From contig NZ_WING01000003.1 of assembly GCF_009793335.1 (NCBI RefSeq), forward strand, positions 1,116,001 to 1,180,000: 64,000 bases of DNA, given 5' to 3'. The notes under the pieces were generated by a model. It saw only the letters and a list, made by a program, of their open reading frames with translations, searched no databases and had not been told where the DNA came from. Positions 1-7,580 of the stretch are shown piece after piece (positions within the stretch are counted from its first letter, which is position 1; every line of letters starts with the position of its first letter). Position numbers and translations under genes: made by a program. This DNA is from Actinomadura sp. J1-007 (GTDB lineage Bacteria > Actinomycetota > Actinomycetes > Streptosporangiales > Streptosporangiaceae).

Positions 1-551
1 AGCACTACGTCGACACCCTGCCGCGGACCGAGCTCGACAAGATCGCGCTGATGCTGGACTTCGACATGCTCGCCTCGCCGAACTACGTGCGGTTCGTCTA
101 CGACGGCGACAACAGCACCGGCGAGAACAACGTGCCCGTGCCGGCCGGCACCGGCGCGATCGAGAAGGCGTTCACCGACTACTACGCGGGCCGGAAGCTG
201 GCGACCGACCCGACGCCGTTCGACGGCCGGTCGGACTACAACGCGTTCATCGTCGCGGGCATCCCGGCCGGCGGCATCTTCACCGGCGCCGAGAAGATCA
301 AGACGCCGGAGCAGGCCAAGGTCTACGGCGGCACGGCCGGGAAGCCGTACGACCCGTGCTACCACCAGGCGTGCGACCGCTACGACAACGTCAACCTCAA
401 GGGCTTCGACGAGATGATCGACGGCACCGCCGCGGTGACGGAGCTGTTCGCCCACAGCACCCTCACCGTGAACGGCAACGAGCTGGCCAGGAAGCGCGCG
501 GCGGGCAAGGCGCCCGCCCCGCAGTGGAGGGGCTCGTACGAGACCCGCTGA
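1..551 (+). CDS. M28-family zinc aminopeptidase, C-terminal part (5' truncated by window edge)
   Basis: Open from the first bases of the window (reading frame begins at base 3) to TGA at 549-551, so the N-terminal part lies to the left. About 182 residues are visible. The segment LDFDMLASPN near the start, followed by GRSDYNAF and a late C-x-x-Q-x-C-D-x-Y-D run, is typical of the C-terminal half of secreted Streptomyces-type M28 aminopeptidases, where Asp and His residues ligate zinc. The two cysteines around the YHQAC segment would fit a disulfide in an exported enzyme. The gene faces the Eis-like gene and is separated from it by a strong hairpin. Nothing ties it to polyketide synthesis; it is most likely a chromosomal neighbour outside the cluster. 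Confidence 0.85.
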   Translation, partial: HYVDTLPRTELDKIALMLDFDMLASPNYVRFVYDGDNSTGENNVPVPAGTGAIEKAFTDYYAGRKLATDPTPFDGRSDYNAFIVAGIPAGGIFTGAEKIKTPEQAKVYGGTAGKPYDPCYHQACDRYDNVNLKGFDEMIDGTAAVTELFAHSTLTVNGNELARKRAAGKAPAPQWRGSYETR

Positions 552-565
552 CCGGCGGTGAACGG

Positions 566-594
566 GAAGGGGGCGCGCGCCGCGCGCCCCCTTC
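566..594. terminator. Bidirectional terminator hairpin
   Basis: Perfect 13-bp inverted repeat (566-578 with 582-594) and a 3-base loop, lying between the convergent stops of the peptidase (551) and the acetyltransferase (624). One arm begins GAAGGGGG and the other ends CCCCCTTC. Position and symmetry suit termination from both sides. Confidence 0.8.
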
Positions 595-623
595 GCGCTG
601 CGCGCTCCGTTAGCAGTCCTCCG

Positions 624-1862
624 CTAGAACTCCTCGGAGGTGTGCGGGAGCAGCTCGGTGGCGAGGGCCGCGTCCAGCGCCGCCGCCGCGCCCGGCGTGT
701 GCTCGGCGACGAGCCCCGCCCGCACGAGGTGCTCGGCGCGGGTGCCGCCGAGGTAGCAGGTGGCGAGGTCCCGCACGTCGAACGTGAGGTCGGGGGCGGC
801 GGACTCCTCGGGGCGGAACGAGCAGGATCCGCCGTCCGCGACGAGGCGGCGCACGCCCGCGTTGGCGGGCAGCCGGTCGTCCCGCACCTCCAGCACGAGG
901 TCGACGGGGGCGGCCCACGCGCGCCGTTCCATCGCGTCGCGCACGTCGACCAGCCGCAGCCACATCGCCGGGAACCGCGAGGTCACCCGGACCTGGTCGC
1001 GGTCGGCGGCCATGAGCGGAAGCGGGTCGTCCTCGGGACGGCCCCAGGCCCGGACCACGCCGGTGAGGTCGATCCCGGCGAGGTAGCGCCACAGCGCCGC
1101 CGCGACGGCCGGGGTGTCGGCCTCCAGCTCGTCCACGCGGACGAGGCCGGGGGTCCTCGCGTCCTCGTCGCCGCACTTGGTCCGGTAGACCGCGTACCCG
1201 GCCACGGGGTCGCCGAGGGCGACGACGCGCGGAGCCGTCAGGTCGTCGTCCCCCTCGTCGGTGTCGACCAGCCACTCCTCGCGCCACATCGCCTCGTCGC
1301 GGGCGGGCCGGCCGGGCCGGGAGGCGCGGGTGGCGTCGTAGTACGGGCCGAGGAGCTTGACCGTCTCCTCCTTGCCGAGCAGCCGCACGGGCCGCTCGTC
1401 GGGTGCGATCCGCAGCGCGAGCGGGCGTCTGGAGTCGATCTCCACGGTCGCGGCGTACGTGCCGTAGCCGTAGCCGTAGCGGCCGTAGATCGCGGCCTCG
1501 GACGCCCAGAGCGCGGCGAGCGGGCGGTCGGCGCTCCGCCGGAACAGCTCGGCCATCATGCCCGTGAGCACGCCGCGCCTGCGGTGGGTCGGCGAGACCG
1601 TCACGAACGAGACGCCCGAGCACGGCACGTCCCCGCCGGGCACGGACAGGGTGAACGGAAGCGCGGCGAGCAGGCCCACCAGGAGCGGCCCGTCGTACGC
1701 CCCGATGCGCAGGCTCCCCCGCAGCACCTCCCGGTGCCGTTCGAGCCTGGCCGCCCCCGGCGGCTTCTCGTTGAAGACCATGAAGGCGTGGTCGAGCGCG
1801 ACGTCGATGTCGGCCTCCTGGACCTCGCGGAAGGCGAGTCCAGAGGCGAGTTCTTGATCCAC
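624..1862 (-). CDS. Eis-like GNAT acetyltransferase with C-terminal SCP2-like domain
   Basis: 412 residues from a GTG start at 1862. The N-terminal GNAT domain contains the acetyl-CoA loop region (GVSFVTVSPTHRRRGVLTGM, roughly residues 84-103), followed by a central GNAT-like domain and a C-terminal sterol-carrier-like domain ending in a short acidic tail (TSEEF), the three-part layout of the Eis family (about 400-410 residues). Family members acetylate amines such as aminoglycosides or protein lysines; the substrate here cannot be told. The frame stays open upstream to 2459, but that extension overlaps the divergent oxidoreductase and reads as low-complexity shadow, so the GTG just before the conserved N-terminus was chosen; its ribosome site is weak. 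It is probably outside the biosynthetic cluster, although a resistance role cannot be excluded. Confidence 0.85.
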   Translation of the reverse strand: MDQELASGLAFREVQEADIDVALDHAFMVFNEKPPGAARLERHREVLRGSLRIGAYDGPLLVGLLAALPFTLSVPGGDVPCSGVSFVTVSPTHRRRGVLTGMMAELFRRSADRPLAALWASEAAIYGRYGYGYGTYAATVEIDSRRPLALRIAPDERPVRLLGKEETVKLLGPYYDATRASRPGRPARDEAMWREEWLVDTDEGDDDLTAPRVVALGDPVAGYAVYRTKCGDEDARTPGLVRVDELEADTPAVAAALWRYLAGIDLTGVVRAWGRPEDDPLPLMAADRDQVRVTSRFPAMWLRLVDVRDAMERRAWAAPVDLVLEVRDDRLPANAGVRRLVADGGSCSFRPEESAAPDLTFDVRDLATCYLGGTRAEHLVRAGLVAEHTPGAAAALDAALATELLPHTSEEF

Positions 1863-2036
1863 TCTGGAACGGTACTGACGGCGCCCTGGTGAACGCACGT
1901 CATTTTCGCGCCGCCGCCGGAGGGCGCCCGCCGGGGTAGGGGCCCCAGCCCTCGCGGGCGTCGCGCGCCCACGGCCAGCGCGGACGTCCCTCCGCGACGG
2001 CCCGCACGGCGGTAGGGGCTTGCCGGGCGCGAGGAC
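1863..2036. promoter_or_regulatory. Divergent promoter region with TAGGGG motifs
   Basis: Intergenic region between the Eis-like gene and the Gfo/Idh reductase. It holds a variant of the cluster palindrome (TAGGGGCCCCAG at 1937-1948, 10 of 12 positions) and a half-site TAGGGG at 2013-2018. No convincing -10/-35 pair was picked by eye. Confidence 0.45.
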
Positions 2037-3116
2037 GTGCGGCACGTTGACGGCGTGGAACGACAGGAACCGCCGCTGCGCCTGGGCGTGCTGGGCTGCG
2101 CGGACATCGCGCGCCGCCGCACGGTCCCCGCCCTCCTCGCCGCGGACGGCGTGGACGTGACCGCCGTGGCGAGCAGGGACCCCGGCAGGGCCGAGAGCTT
2201 CGCCGCCGAGGTCGGCTGCGCCGCCGTGGGAGGGTACGGCGCGCTGCTCGCCTCCGACGACATCGACGCCGTCTACATCCCGCTGCCTTCGGCGCTGCAC
2301 GCCGAATGGACGGAGAAGGCCCTGGACGCGGGGAAGCACGTCCTCGCGGAGAAGCCCCTCACCACCGACTACGAGACCACCGCGCGGCTGCTGCGCCTCG
2401 CGCGCACGCGCGGGCTCGTCCTGCTGGAGAACGTGACGTTCCTGCACCACTCGCAGCACACCGCCGTACAGAAGATGCTCGCGGACGGCGCGATCGGTGA
2501 GTTGCGGGACTTTTCGAGTGCGTTCACGATCCCGCCGCTGCCCGCCGGGAACACGCAGTTCCTACCGGGGCTCGGCGGTGGGGCGCTGCTCGAACAGGGC
2601 GTCTACCCGATCCGCGCGGCGCTGCGCTTCCTCGGCAACGACCTCGACGTGACCGCCGCCGTGCTGCACGTGGACGGCGGGACGGGCATGGTGGTCGGCG
2701 GGCGCGCCCTCGCCTGCACGCCGGGCGGCGTGACGGCCGACCTCGCGTTCGGGGTGCGGCACTCCTACCGGACGGGCTGCGAGTTCGCGGGGAGCGCGGG
2801 GCGGCTGCTGACCGACCGGGCGTTCACGCCTCCCGCGGCGTACCAGCCGGTCGTACGGATCGAACGGCAGGACCACCGCGAGGAGATCACGCTGCCCCCG
2901 GACCACCAGTGGGCCAACCTGGGGCGCTTCTTCGCCCGCGCGGTGGGCGCGGCGCGCGTGGCCGGCGCGGCCGGCGCGGCCCGCACCGCCCCGGGCCCGG
3001 GCGCGGGCGCGGAGGCGGGTACGGGCGGGGAGCCGGAGGCGTTCGGGGCGGGGAGCCTGCATCAGGCGCGGCTGGTGTCCGAGATCGAGGAGCGGGCGCG
3101 GCGGATCACGGTGTGA
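2037..3116 (+). CDS. Gfo/Idh/MocA-family NDP-sugar 3-ketoreductase
   Basis: 359 residues from GTG 2037 (alternative GTG 2055; neither has an ideal ribosome site). The N-terminal Rossmann domain starts with GVLGCADIA, then the family Lys in LAEKPL and the Tyr in EQGVYPIRA, the two residues proposed for acid/base chemistry in this group. Long stretches resemble, from memory, KijD10 of kijanimicin biosynthesis, which reduces the 3-keto group of a 2,6-dideoxy NDP-sugar with NADPH. In this pathway it would act right after the 2,3-dehydratase encoded by the convergent neighbour; the two genes overlap at their 3' ends by 11 bases. The C-terminal Ala/Gly-rich stretch (about 303-335) is an insertion compared with KijD10. 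Confident as a sugar ketoreductase; the exact sugar is inferred. Confidence 0.88.
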   Translation: MRHVDGVERQEPPLRLGVLGCADIARRRTVPALLAADGVDVTAVASRDPGRAESFAAEVGCAAVGGYGALLASDDIDAVYIPLPSALHAEWTEKALDAGKHVLAEKPLTTDYETTARLLRLARTRGLVLLENVTFLHHSQHTAVQKMLADGAIGELRDFSSAFTIPPLPAGNTQFLPGLGGGALLEQGVYPIRAALRFLGNDLDVTAAVLHVDGGTGMVVGGRALACTPGGVTADLAFGVRHSYRTGCEFAGSAGRLLTDRAFTPPAAYQPVVRIERQDHREEITLPPDHQWANLGRFFARAVGAARVAGAAGAARTAPGPGAGAEAGTGGEPEAFGAGSLHQARLVSEIEERARRITV

Positions 3117-4592
3117 GCGCCGCGCCGGCCGCGCCGCGGGCGGCCATGGCGTTCAGGCAGGCGAGCAGGCTGCGCGCCTGCACGTTGAGGTAGTGGCTGT
3201 GCTGGGCGAGCATGGTGAGCTGGCCGGGGTGACCCAGCGGAACCCGGCGGGCGGGTCGATCGGGGCCTCGTCCTCGTCGGCCTCGACCACCATGTAGCGG
3301 CTCTCGGCGTTGAGGAACCGGCCGCCCTCCTCGGAGTGGACGGCCGAGTAGCGGACGCGGGACGGGTCGGCGGAGGAGACCAGGTCGATGAACGCGGGCC
3401 GCTCGCTCGCGGGCACGTGCGCGTAGTTGCCGGGGATCGCCTGGACGGTCGGGCCGAGCTCGACGGTGTCGAGGAAGCCGCCCTCGACGCGGGCGCGCGC
3501 GAGGACGTGCGGCACGCCCTCGAACGTGCGGGTCACGTAGGCGACGATCCCGGTCTCGTACGGCTCGAACAGCGGCTGGGTCCACCGCGTCACCTCGCGG
3601 TTGCCCGCCCGCACGGACACGGCCACGACGCGGAAGTGCCGGCGCTCCTCGTGGTCGATCGACCAGGGCCCCTGCACCCAGTGCCGGAGCCCGGCGCGGG
3701 GGACGCGCTCGGTCGTGACGATGTGCCGGGACCGTTCGGCGGCGATCCAGGACCGCAGCTCGACGTCGGAGTGCAGGGCGGTCGGGCCTCCCGCGCCGGG
3801 CATGCACGCGAGCACGGACCGGGCGTCCATGTTGACGACGTTGTCGAGGTGCAGGAGCCCGGCGAGCTGGCCGAGGGTCAGCCAGCGGAAGTCCTCGTGC
3901 TCGGGGACGTCGCCGGTCGCCTCGACGATCATGTTGCGGTTGCGCTTGCGGCAGAACCAGGCGCCGTGCTCGGACTGGAGCACGTCGGCGAGCACCCGCA
4001 CCGGCTCCCCGCCGGTGAAGTACTCCAGGTAGCGGACCGACGCGCCGCGGTGCACCTTGGTGTAGTTGCTGCGGGTGGCCTGCACGGTCGGCGAGAGCTG
4101 GAGCAGGTTGGGGTTGCCGGGCTCCATCTTGGCCTGCATGAGGAAGTGCAGGACGCCGTCGAACCGCTTGGCGAGGATGCCGAGGATGCCGACCTCGAAC
4201 TGGCAGATGATCGGCTGCTGCCACTCCCGGGGCCGGTCGCCGTCGATGCTGACGCGCAGCCCCTCCACGGTGAAGAAGCGCCCGCTGTCGTGGACGAGGT
4301 TGCCGGTGGGGCCGTCGAACGACCAGCCGTCCAGCTCGGCGAACGGGATGCGGCCGACCTGGAAGCGGGTGGCGTCGCGGCGCTCGCCCAGCCACGCGCG
4401 GACGTCGGCGACGCCCGGCACGCGGCCTTCGAGCGCGGCGGCCGAGGCGGCGATCGCGCGCTGCGCGGCGGTGTCCTCGCGGGCGCGCGGCGAGCGCCCG
4501 CCCGGCGCCGGGCGTCCGCGCGGGGACCGGGGGGCTCTCGGGGATTGCGGGGACCGCGGGGATAAGGGCGCTGGACGGGCGGGATCGGGCAC
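3106..4592 (-). pseudogene. NDP-hexose 2,3-dehydratase, with a single-base frameshift near the C-terminus
   Basis: Removes water across C2-C3 of NDP-4-keto-6-deoxyhexose, the committed step to 2-deoxysugars. The protein is an internal duplication of about 220-residue halves. Half one ends FRWLTLGQLAGLL and NMDARSVLACM. Half two reads FRWVTP in the main frame and then continues in another frame as GQLTMLAQHSHYLNVQARSL and LACL, so one base is missing around 3222-3229, inside a GGCCGGGG run. Restoring it gives 495 residues, normal for the family; without it the last 40 residues are scrambled and a stop occurs at about 3153. Start GTG 4592 has a good GGGAGG site; the frame is open to 4628 but without a better start. 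The rest of the protein is well conserved, so an assembly indel is at least as likely as a real mutation. Confidence 0.85.
3222..3229 (-). other. Frameshift site in the 2,3-dehydratase
   Basis: A GGCCGGGG run on the plus strand is where the reading frame of the dehydratase must shift by one base to rejoin its conserved C-terminus. Coding length 3106-4592 is 1487 bases, one short of a multiple of three. Confidence 0.85.
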
Positions 4593-4827
4593 GACTGCCT
4601 CCCTTGTAGGGCATATCCGGTTCACCACGGTATCGCTTTACCGCGGCCCCGCCCGAGGCCGCGAACCGTTTATGAGGAAAACAGGGGCCCCTAAGGCACG
4701 CACGGTCAGCCGCGCATTTGGCATCGTTTCCCGGAACGGCCTGGAAGTGCGGCCGCGCGCCGCCGAGCCCTTTAGTCCCGCTTAAGCGCGGCCGCGGAAA
4801 ATGCGGCGTTCCGCGAGGAGGTTTGCT
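4593..4827. promoter_or_regulatory. Divergent promoter region, dehydratase / epimerase
   Basis: 235 bases between two divergent sugar genes. Contains a 10-bp perfect palindrome AGGGGCCCCT at 4683-4692 (11 of 12 positions of the TAGGGGCCCCTA motif seen at 7454 and 14543). A second shared element, TTTAGTCCCGCTTAAGCG at 4771-4788, resembles sequences at 14569-14587 and, on the other strand, at about 50430-50450; its TTAAGCG part sits about 45 bases upstream of the epimerase start and could be a -10 region. Confidence 0.5.
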
Positions 4828-5484
4828 GTGCGCATCTCAGAGATGACGGTCCCCGACGCCTACCGGATCGAGCCGGATCGCATCGCCGATTCGCGCGGCT
4901 TCTTCTACGAGGCGATCAGAGCGGAGGCCCTGCGGAGCATCACGGGCCACGAGCTGGAGATCCGGCAGGTCAACTACTCGGTCTCCAAGCGGAACACCGT
5001 GCGCGGGATCCACGGCACCGCGCTGCCCCCCGGCCAGGCGAAGCTCGTCACGTGCGTGCGCGGGGCGGCGCTCGACATCGCCGTGGACATCCGCGTGGGC
5101 TCGCCGACGTTCGGGCACTACGCGGTCACCCGCCAGGACGCGGAGTCGGGCACCGCCGTCTACCTGCCCGACGGGATCGGGCACGCGTTCCTGGCGCTGA
5201 CCGACGACACCTGCATGTGCTACCTGTGCTCGGTCGAGTACGTCCCCGGCACGATGATCGACATCGACGCGCTGGACCCCGAACTGGCCCTGCCGTGGAA
5301 GCTGACCGGGCCGCCGATCCGCTCGGCGAAGGACGCGGCGGCCCCGTCCCTGTCCGAGGCCGCCGCGGCCGGCCTGCTCCCCACCTACGAGCAGTGCGTG
5401 CGGTCGTACGCGCGGAACGGCCCGGCCGGCGGCGGCGCGGCGGGCCCCGCCGCCGGCGGGCGTCACTCGTTCCAGCGCAGGTAG
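4828..5484 (+). CDS. dTDP-4-dehydro-6-deoxyhexose 3,5- (or 5-) epimerase, RmlC family
   Basis: 218 residues. The cupin core is recognisable: RGIHGTALPPGQAKLVTCVR carries the catalytic His, and YLPDGIGHAFLAL and MCYLCSVEYVPG line the sugar pocket. It would invert C5 (and possibly C3) of the 4-keto sugar, converting the D- to the L-series, so the finished sugar is probably L-configured. GTG 4828 was chosen over ATG 4801 because AGGAGG lies 6 bases upstream. The C-terminal Gly/Ala-rich tail is poorly conserved. Its 3' end overlaps the convergent methyltransferase by 22 bases. Whether it is a 3,5- or a 5-only epimerase cannot be decided by eye. Confidence 0.9.
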   Translation: MRISEMTVPDAYRIEPDRIADSRGFFYEAIRAEALRSITGHELEIRQVNYSVSKRNTVRGIHGTALPPGQAKLVTCVRGAALDIAVDIRVGSPTFGHYAVTRQDAESGTAVYLPDGIGHAFLALTDDTCMCYLCSVEYVPGTMIDIDALDPELALPWKLTGPPIRSAKDAAAPSLSEAAAAGLLPTYEQCVRSYARNGPAGGGAAGPAAGGRHSFQRR

Positions 5485-6233
5485 ATGACGGGGGGCTCGC
5501 GGCCGGGGATCTGGTGGAGGGTGGCGTCCTGGCCGCAGACCTCGCGGAACGCGGCGGTCTCGCCCGGCCACTTCGGGTGGGCGAGCTCGTCGAACGCCAC
5601 GATGCTCCCCCTGGTCAGGTACGGGCGGATCGTCTCCAGCGTCTCGCGGGTCGGCGCGTACAGGTCCATGTCGAAGTAGGCGAGCGCGATGACCGTCTGC
5701 GGGTTCTCCTCCAGGTAGCGCGGCACGGTCTCGCGCACGTCGCCCTGCATGACGATCGTGCGCTGTACGTGGCCCATCGGCTCGCCCAGCTCGTGCGCCG
5801 CGAGCACCTCGCGCAGGTGGTCGGGGTAGTCCCGCGCCGTCTCGAACCTGCCGACGACCGCGCTCGGGCTGACCTCGTCCACGGGGCTGATGTCGGGGAA
5901 CCCGGTGAAGGTGTCGAACCCGATGATCCGGCGCAGCGAGTTGTACGGCTCGTAGATCCCGCGCAGCGCGGTGAGCGTCGCCAGGTGCCGTCCGTGCAGC
6001 ACCCCGAACTCCATGATCACGCCGGGCACATCGCGGACCTCGCGGTAGAGCGCGTCCATCGACAGCAGGTCGCTGAGCTGGTGCCGGCGCAGGTAGACCG
6101 CGAGGTTGTCGATCAGGTACTCGGGCTGGATCGGGGTCTTGGACAGCAGCCGGGTCAGGCGCTCGCGCGCCTCGCGCTCGCCGTCCGACTCGTGCGGGAC
6201 GATCCGCGGATCGGTGTACTGGCTGATGGACAT
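5463..6233 (-). CDS. TylF/MycF-type O-methyltransferase
   Basis: 256 residues. Members of this family (macrocin O-methyltransferase TylF, MycF, NovP) are metal- and SAM-dependent and methylate sugar hydroxyls. The SAM loop reads MEFGVLHGRHLATL, followed by IIGFDTFTGFPD, and the YFDMDLY segment supplies the Asp metal ligands. Start ATG 6233 has GGAGGAGAG just upstream; the frame extends to 7454 but only through the neighbouring aldo/keto reductase. The gene lies 29 bases after the aldo/keto reductase on the same strand, so the two are probably co-transcribed. A sugar 3-O-methyl role is an inference from family and context; methylation of the aglycone is possible. Confidence 0.85.
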   Translation of the reverse strand: MSISQYTDPRIVPHESDGEREARERLTRLLSKTPIQPEYLIDNLAVYLRRHQLSDLLSMDALYREVRDVPGVIMEFGVLHGRHLATLTALRGIYEPYNSLRRIIGFDTFTGFPDISPVDEVSPSAVVGRFETARDYPDHLREVLAAHELGEPMGHVQRTIVMQGDVRETVPRYLEENPQTVIALAYFDMDLYAPTRETLETIRPYLTRGSIVAFDELAHPKWPGETAAFREVCGQDATLHQIPGREPPVIYLRWNE

Positions 6234-6262
6234 GCGTGCTCTCTCCTCCGGGGTCGGGGCGG

Positions 6263-7258
6263 TCAGCCGATCCACGCGTCCGGCGCGGGCCCGCCCCGCC
6301 CGACGGGCGGGAACAGCGCGTCGAGCCGGTCGAGCTCCGGATCGGACAGGGGCTTGTCCAGCGCCCGCAGCGCGCCGTCCACGTGCTCGGGCGTCCGCGG
6401 GCCGATGATCAGCGAGGTCACGCCCGGACGGCGCAGCGCCCACGCCAGGCCGACCTCGGCCGGGTCCCGGCCGAGGCCGCCGCAGAACCGCTCGTACTCG
6501 GCGATCGTCTCGCGGTGGGCGTCCAGCGCGGCGGCGGCGCGGCCCTGCGCGGACTTGACCGCCGTGCCCTCGGCGGCCTTGCGCAGCGTCCCGCCGAGCA
6601 GCCCGCCGTGCAGCGGCGACCAGACCAGCACCGCGACGCCGTAGGCGCGCGCCGCCGGGATGATCTCCAGTTCGGGGTGCCGCGCGACCAGGTTGTAGAG
6701 GCACTGCTCGGAGGCCAGGCCCGGCGCGCCGCGGCGGGCGGCGGTCTCCTGCGCGGCGGCGAGGTCCCAGCCGGCGGCGTTGGACGAGCCGACGTACCGG
6801 ACCTTCCCCTGGGCCACCAGCAGCTCCATGGCGCGCCAGATCTCGTCCCACGGGACGGCCCGGTCCATGCTGTGGAGCTGGTAGAGGTCGATCCAGTCGG
6901 TCCCGAGCCTGCGCAGCGAGTCCTCGCACGCCGCGACGATGTGCCGGGCGGACAGGCCGCGGTCGTTCGGGCCGGGCCCCATCGCCGACCCGACCTTGGT
7001 GGCGAGGACGACGTCGTCGCGGCGGCTCCCGCGGGCCAGCCAGCGGCCGATGACCTCCTCGGTGTGGCCCTTGCGGACCCGCCAGCCGTAGGAGTCGGCG
7101 GTGTCGAGGAGGTTGAGGCCGCACGCGAGCGCGTGGTCCATCAGCCGGTGCGCCTCGGGCTCCTCGACGCGCCCGCCGAAGTTGACCGTGCCGAGGCCGA
7201 GCCGGCTCACGGTCAGGCCCGTGCGGCCGAGCCGGACGTGAAGCCCGTCGCCGCTCAC
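6263..7258 (-). CDS. Aldo/keto reductase, deoxysugar-pathway type (TylCII/EryBII/AveBVIII-like)
   Basis: 331 residues from GTG 7258 (an alternative GTG at 7330 adds a Gly/Arg/Pro-rich leader unlike the family). It opens VRLGRTGLTVSRLGLGTVNF and has the AKR catalytic Asp and Tyr in LLDTADSYG, the Lys in VLATKVGS and the His in YQLHSMD. Enzymes of this branch reduce keto or enoyl intermediates of 2,6-dideoxysugars. Since a dedicated Gfo/Idh 3-ketoreductase also sits in this block, this one may serve another step, such as C4 reduction; no SDR-type 4-ketoreductase is visible in the window. Leads a two-gene operon with the TylF-type methyltransferase. Confidence 0.82.
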   Translation of the reverse strand: MSGDGLHVRLGRTGLTVSRLGLGTVNFGGRVEEPEAHRLMDHALACGLNLLDTADSYGWRVRKGHTEEVIGRWLARGSRRDDVVLATKVGSAMGPGPNDRGLSARHIVAACEDSLRRLGTDWIDLYQLHSMDRAVPWDEIWRAMELLVAQGKVRYVGSSNAAGWDLAAAQETAARRGAPGLASEQCLYNLVARHPELEIIPAARAYGVAVLVWSPLHGGLLGGTLRKAAEGTAVKSAQGRAAAALDAHRETIAEYERFCGGLGRDPAEVGLAWALRRPGVTSLIIGPRTPEHVDGALRALDKPLSDPELDRLDALFPPVGRGGPAPDAWIG

Positions 7259-7453
7259 CGTCCGCCCGTCCCCGCCGGGGCCGGGACGCGCGCCGCGCGG
7301 CGGGCCGCGCCCGACAGGTCTGGAAGCCACAAAAAAATCCGCAATGCACCGATTCTTTCCGCATAACCGTCCGAGCGCTGCGGCACCAACGTAATGCCTG
7401 CGCCTCCCGCCCCATACCCCTAAGAGCCGCCCGCCGGGAACGGCCGCGGGCCA

Positions 7454-7465
7454 TAGGGGCCCCTA
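7454..7465. promoter_or_regulatory. Candidate operator TAGGGGCCCCTA
   Basis: Perfect 12-bp palindrome in the divergent promoter; the same 12-mer occurs at 14543-14554, with near copies at 4683 and 1937. Confidence 0.45.
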
Positions 7466-7491
7466 GCGGGGCGGCTCGGCGGAATAGGGCC

Positions 7492-7521
7492 TTGAGACGG
7501 CGCCGGACGCTCGATTAGCAT
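7492..7521 (+). promoter_or_regulatory. Sigma-70-like promoter of the putative sugar O-methyltransferase
   Basis: TTGAGA and TAGCAT separated by 18 bases, close to the actinomycete vegetative consensus, 60 bases before the ATG at 7581. Confidence 0.5.
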
Positions 7522-7580
7522 CGGCCGCGAGATATTCTTGGCGCTTTCCCTGAATCCGAAGGTACGGCCGGGAGGACGAT

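Larger units (their letters stand above)
7259..7580. promoter_or_regulatory. Divergent promoter region with full palindrome and half-site
   Basis: About 320 bases without a gene. Holds the perfect 12-bp palindrome TAGGGGCCCCTA (7454-7465) and a half-site CCCCTAA (7417-7423). A sigma-70-like promoter for the rightward methyltransferase is visible: TTGAGA (7492-7497), 18-base spacer, TAGCAT (7516-7521). The palindrome is about 65 bases upstream of the expected transcript start, a position suited to an activator. The part near 7330-7410 is relatively AT-rich and may hold the leftward promoter. Confidence 0.55.

Noticed and set aside
1863..2459. N-terminal extension of the Eis-like gene
   Set aside because: It would overlap the divergent Gfo/Idh gene and gives low-complexity sequence before the conserved start.
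7259..7330. Upstream GTG start for the aldo/keto reductase
   Set aside because: Adds a Gly/Arg/Pro-rich leader not found in the family; kept only as an alternative.
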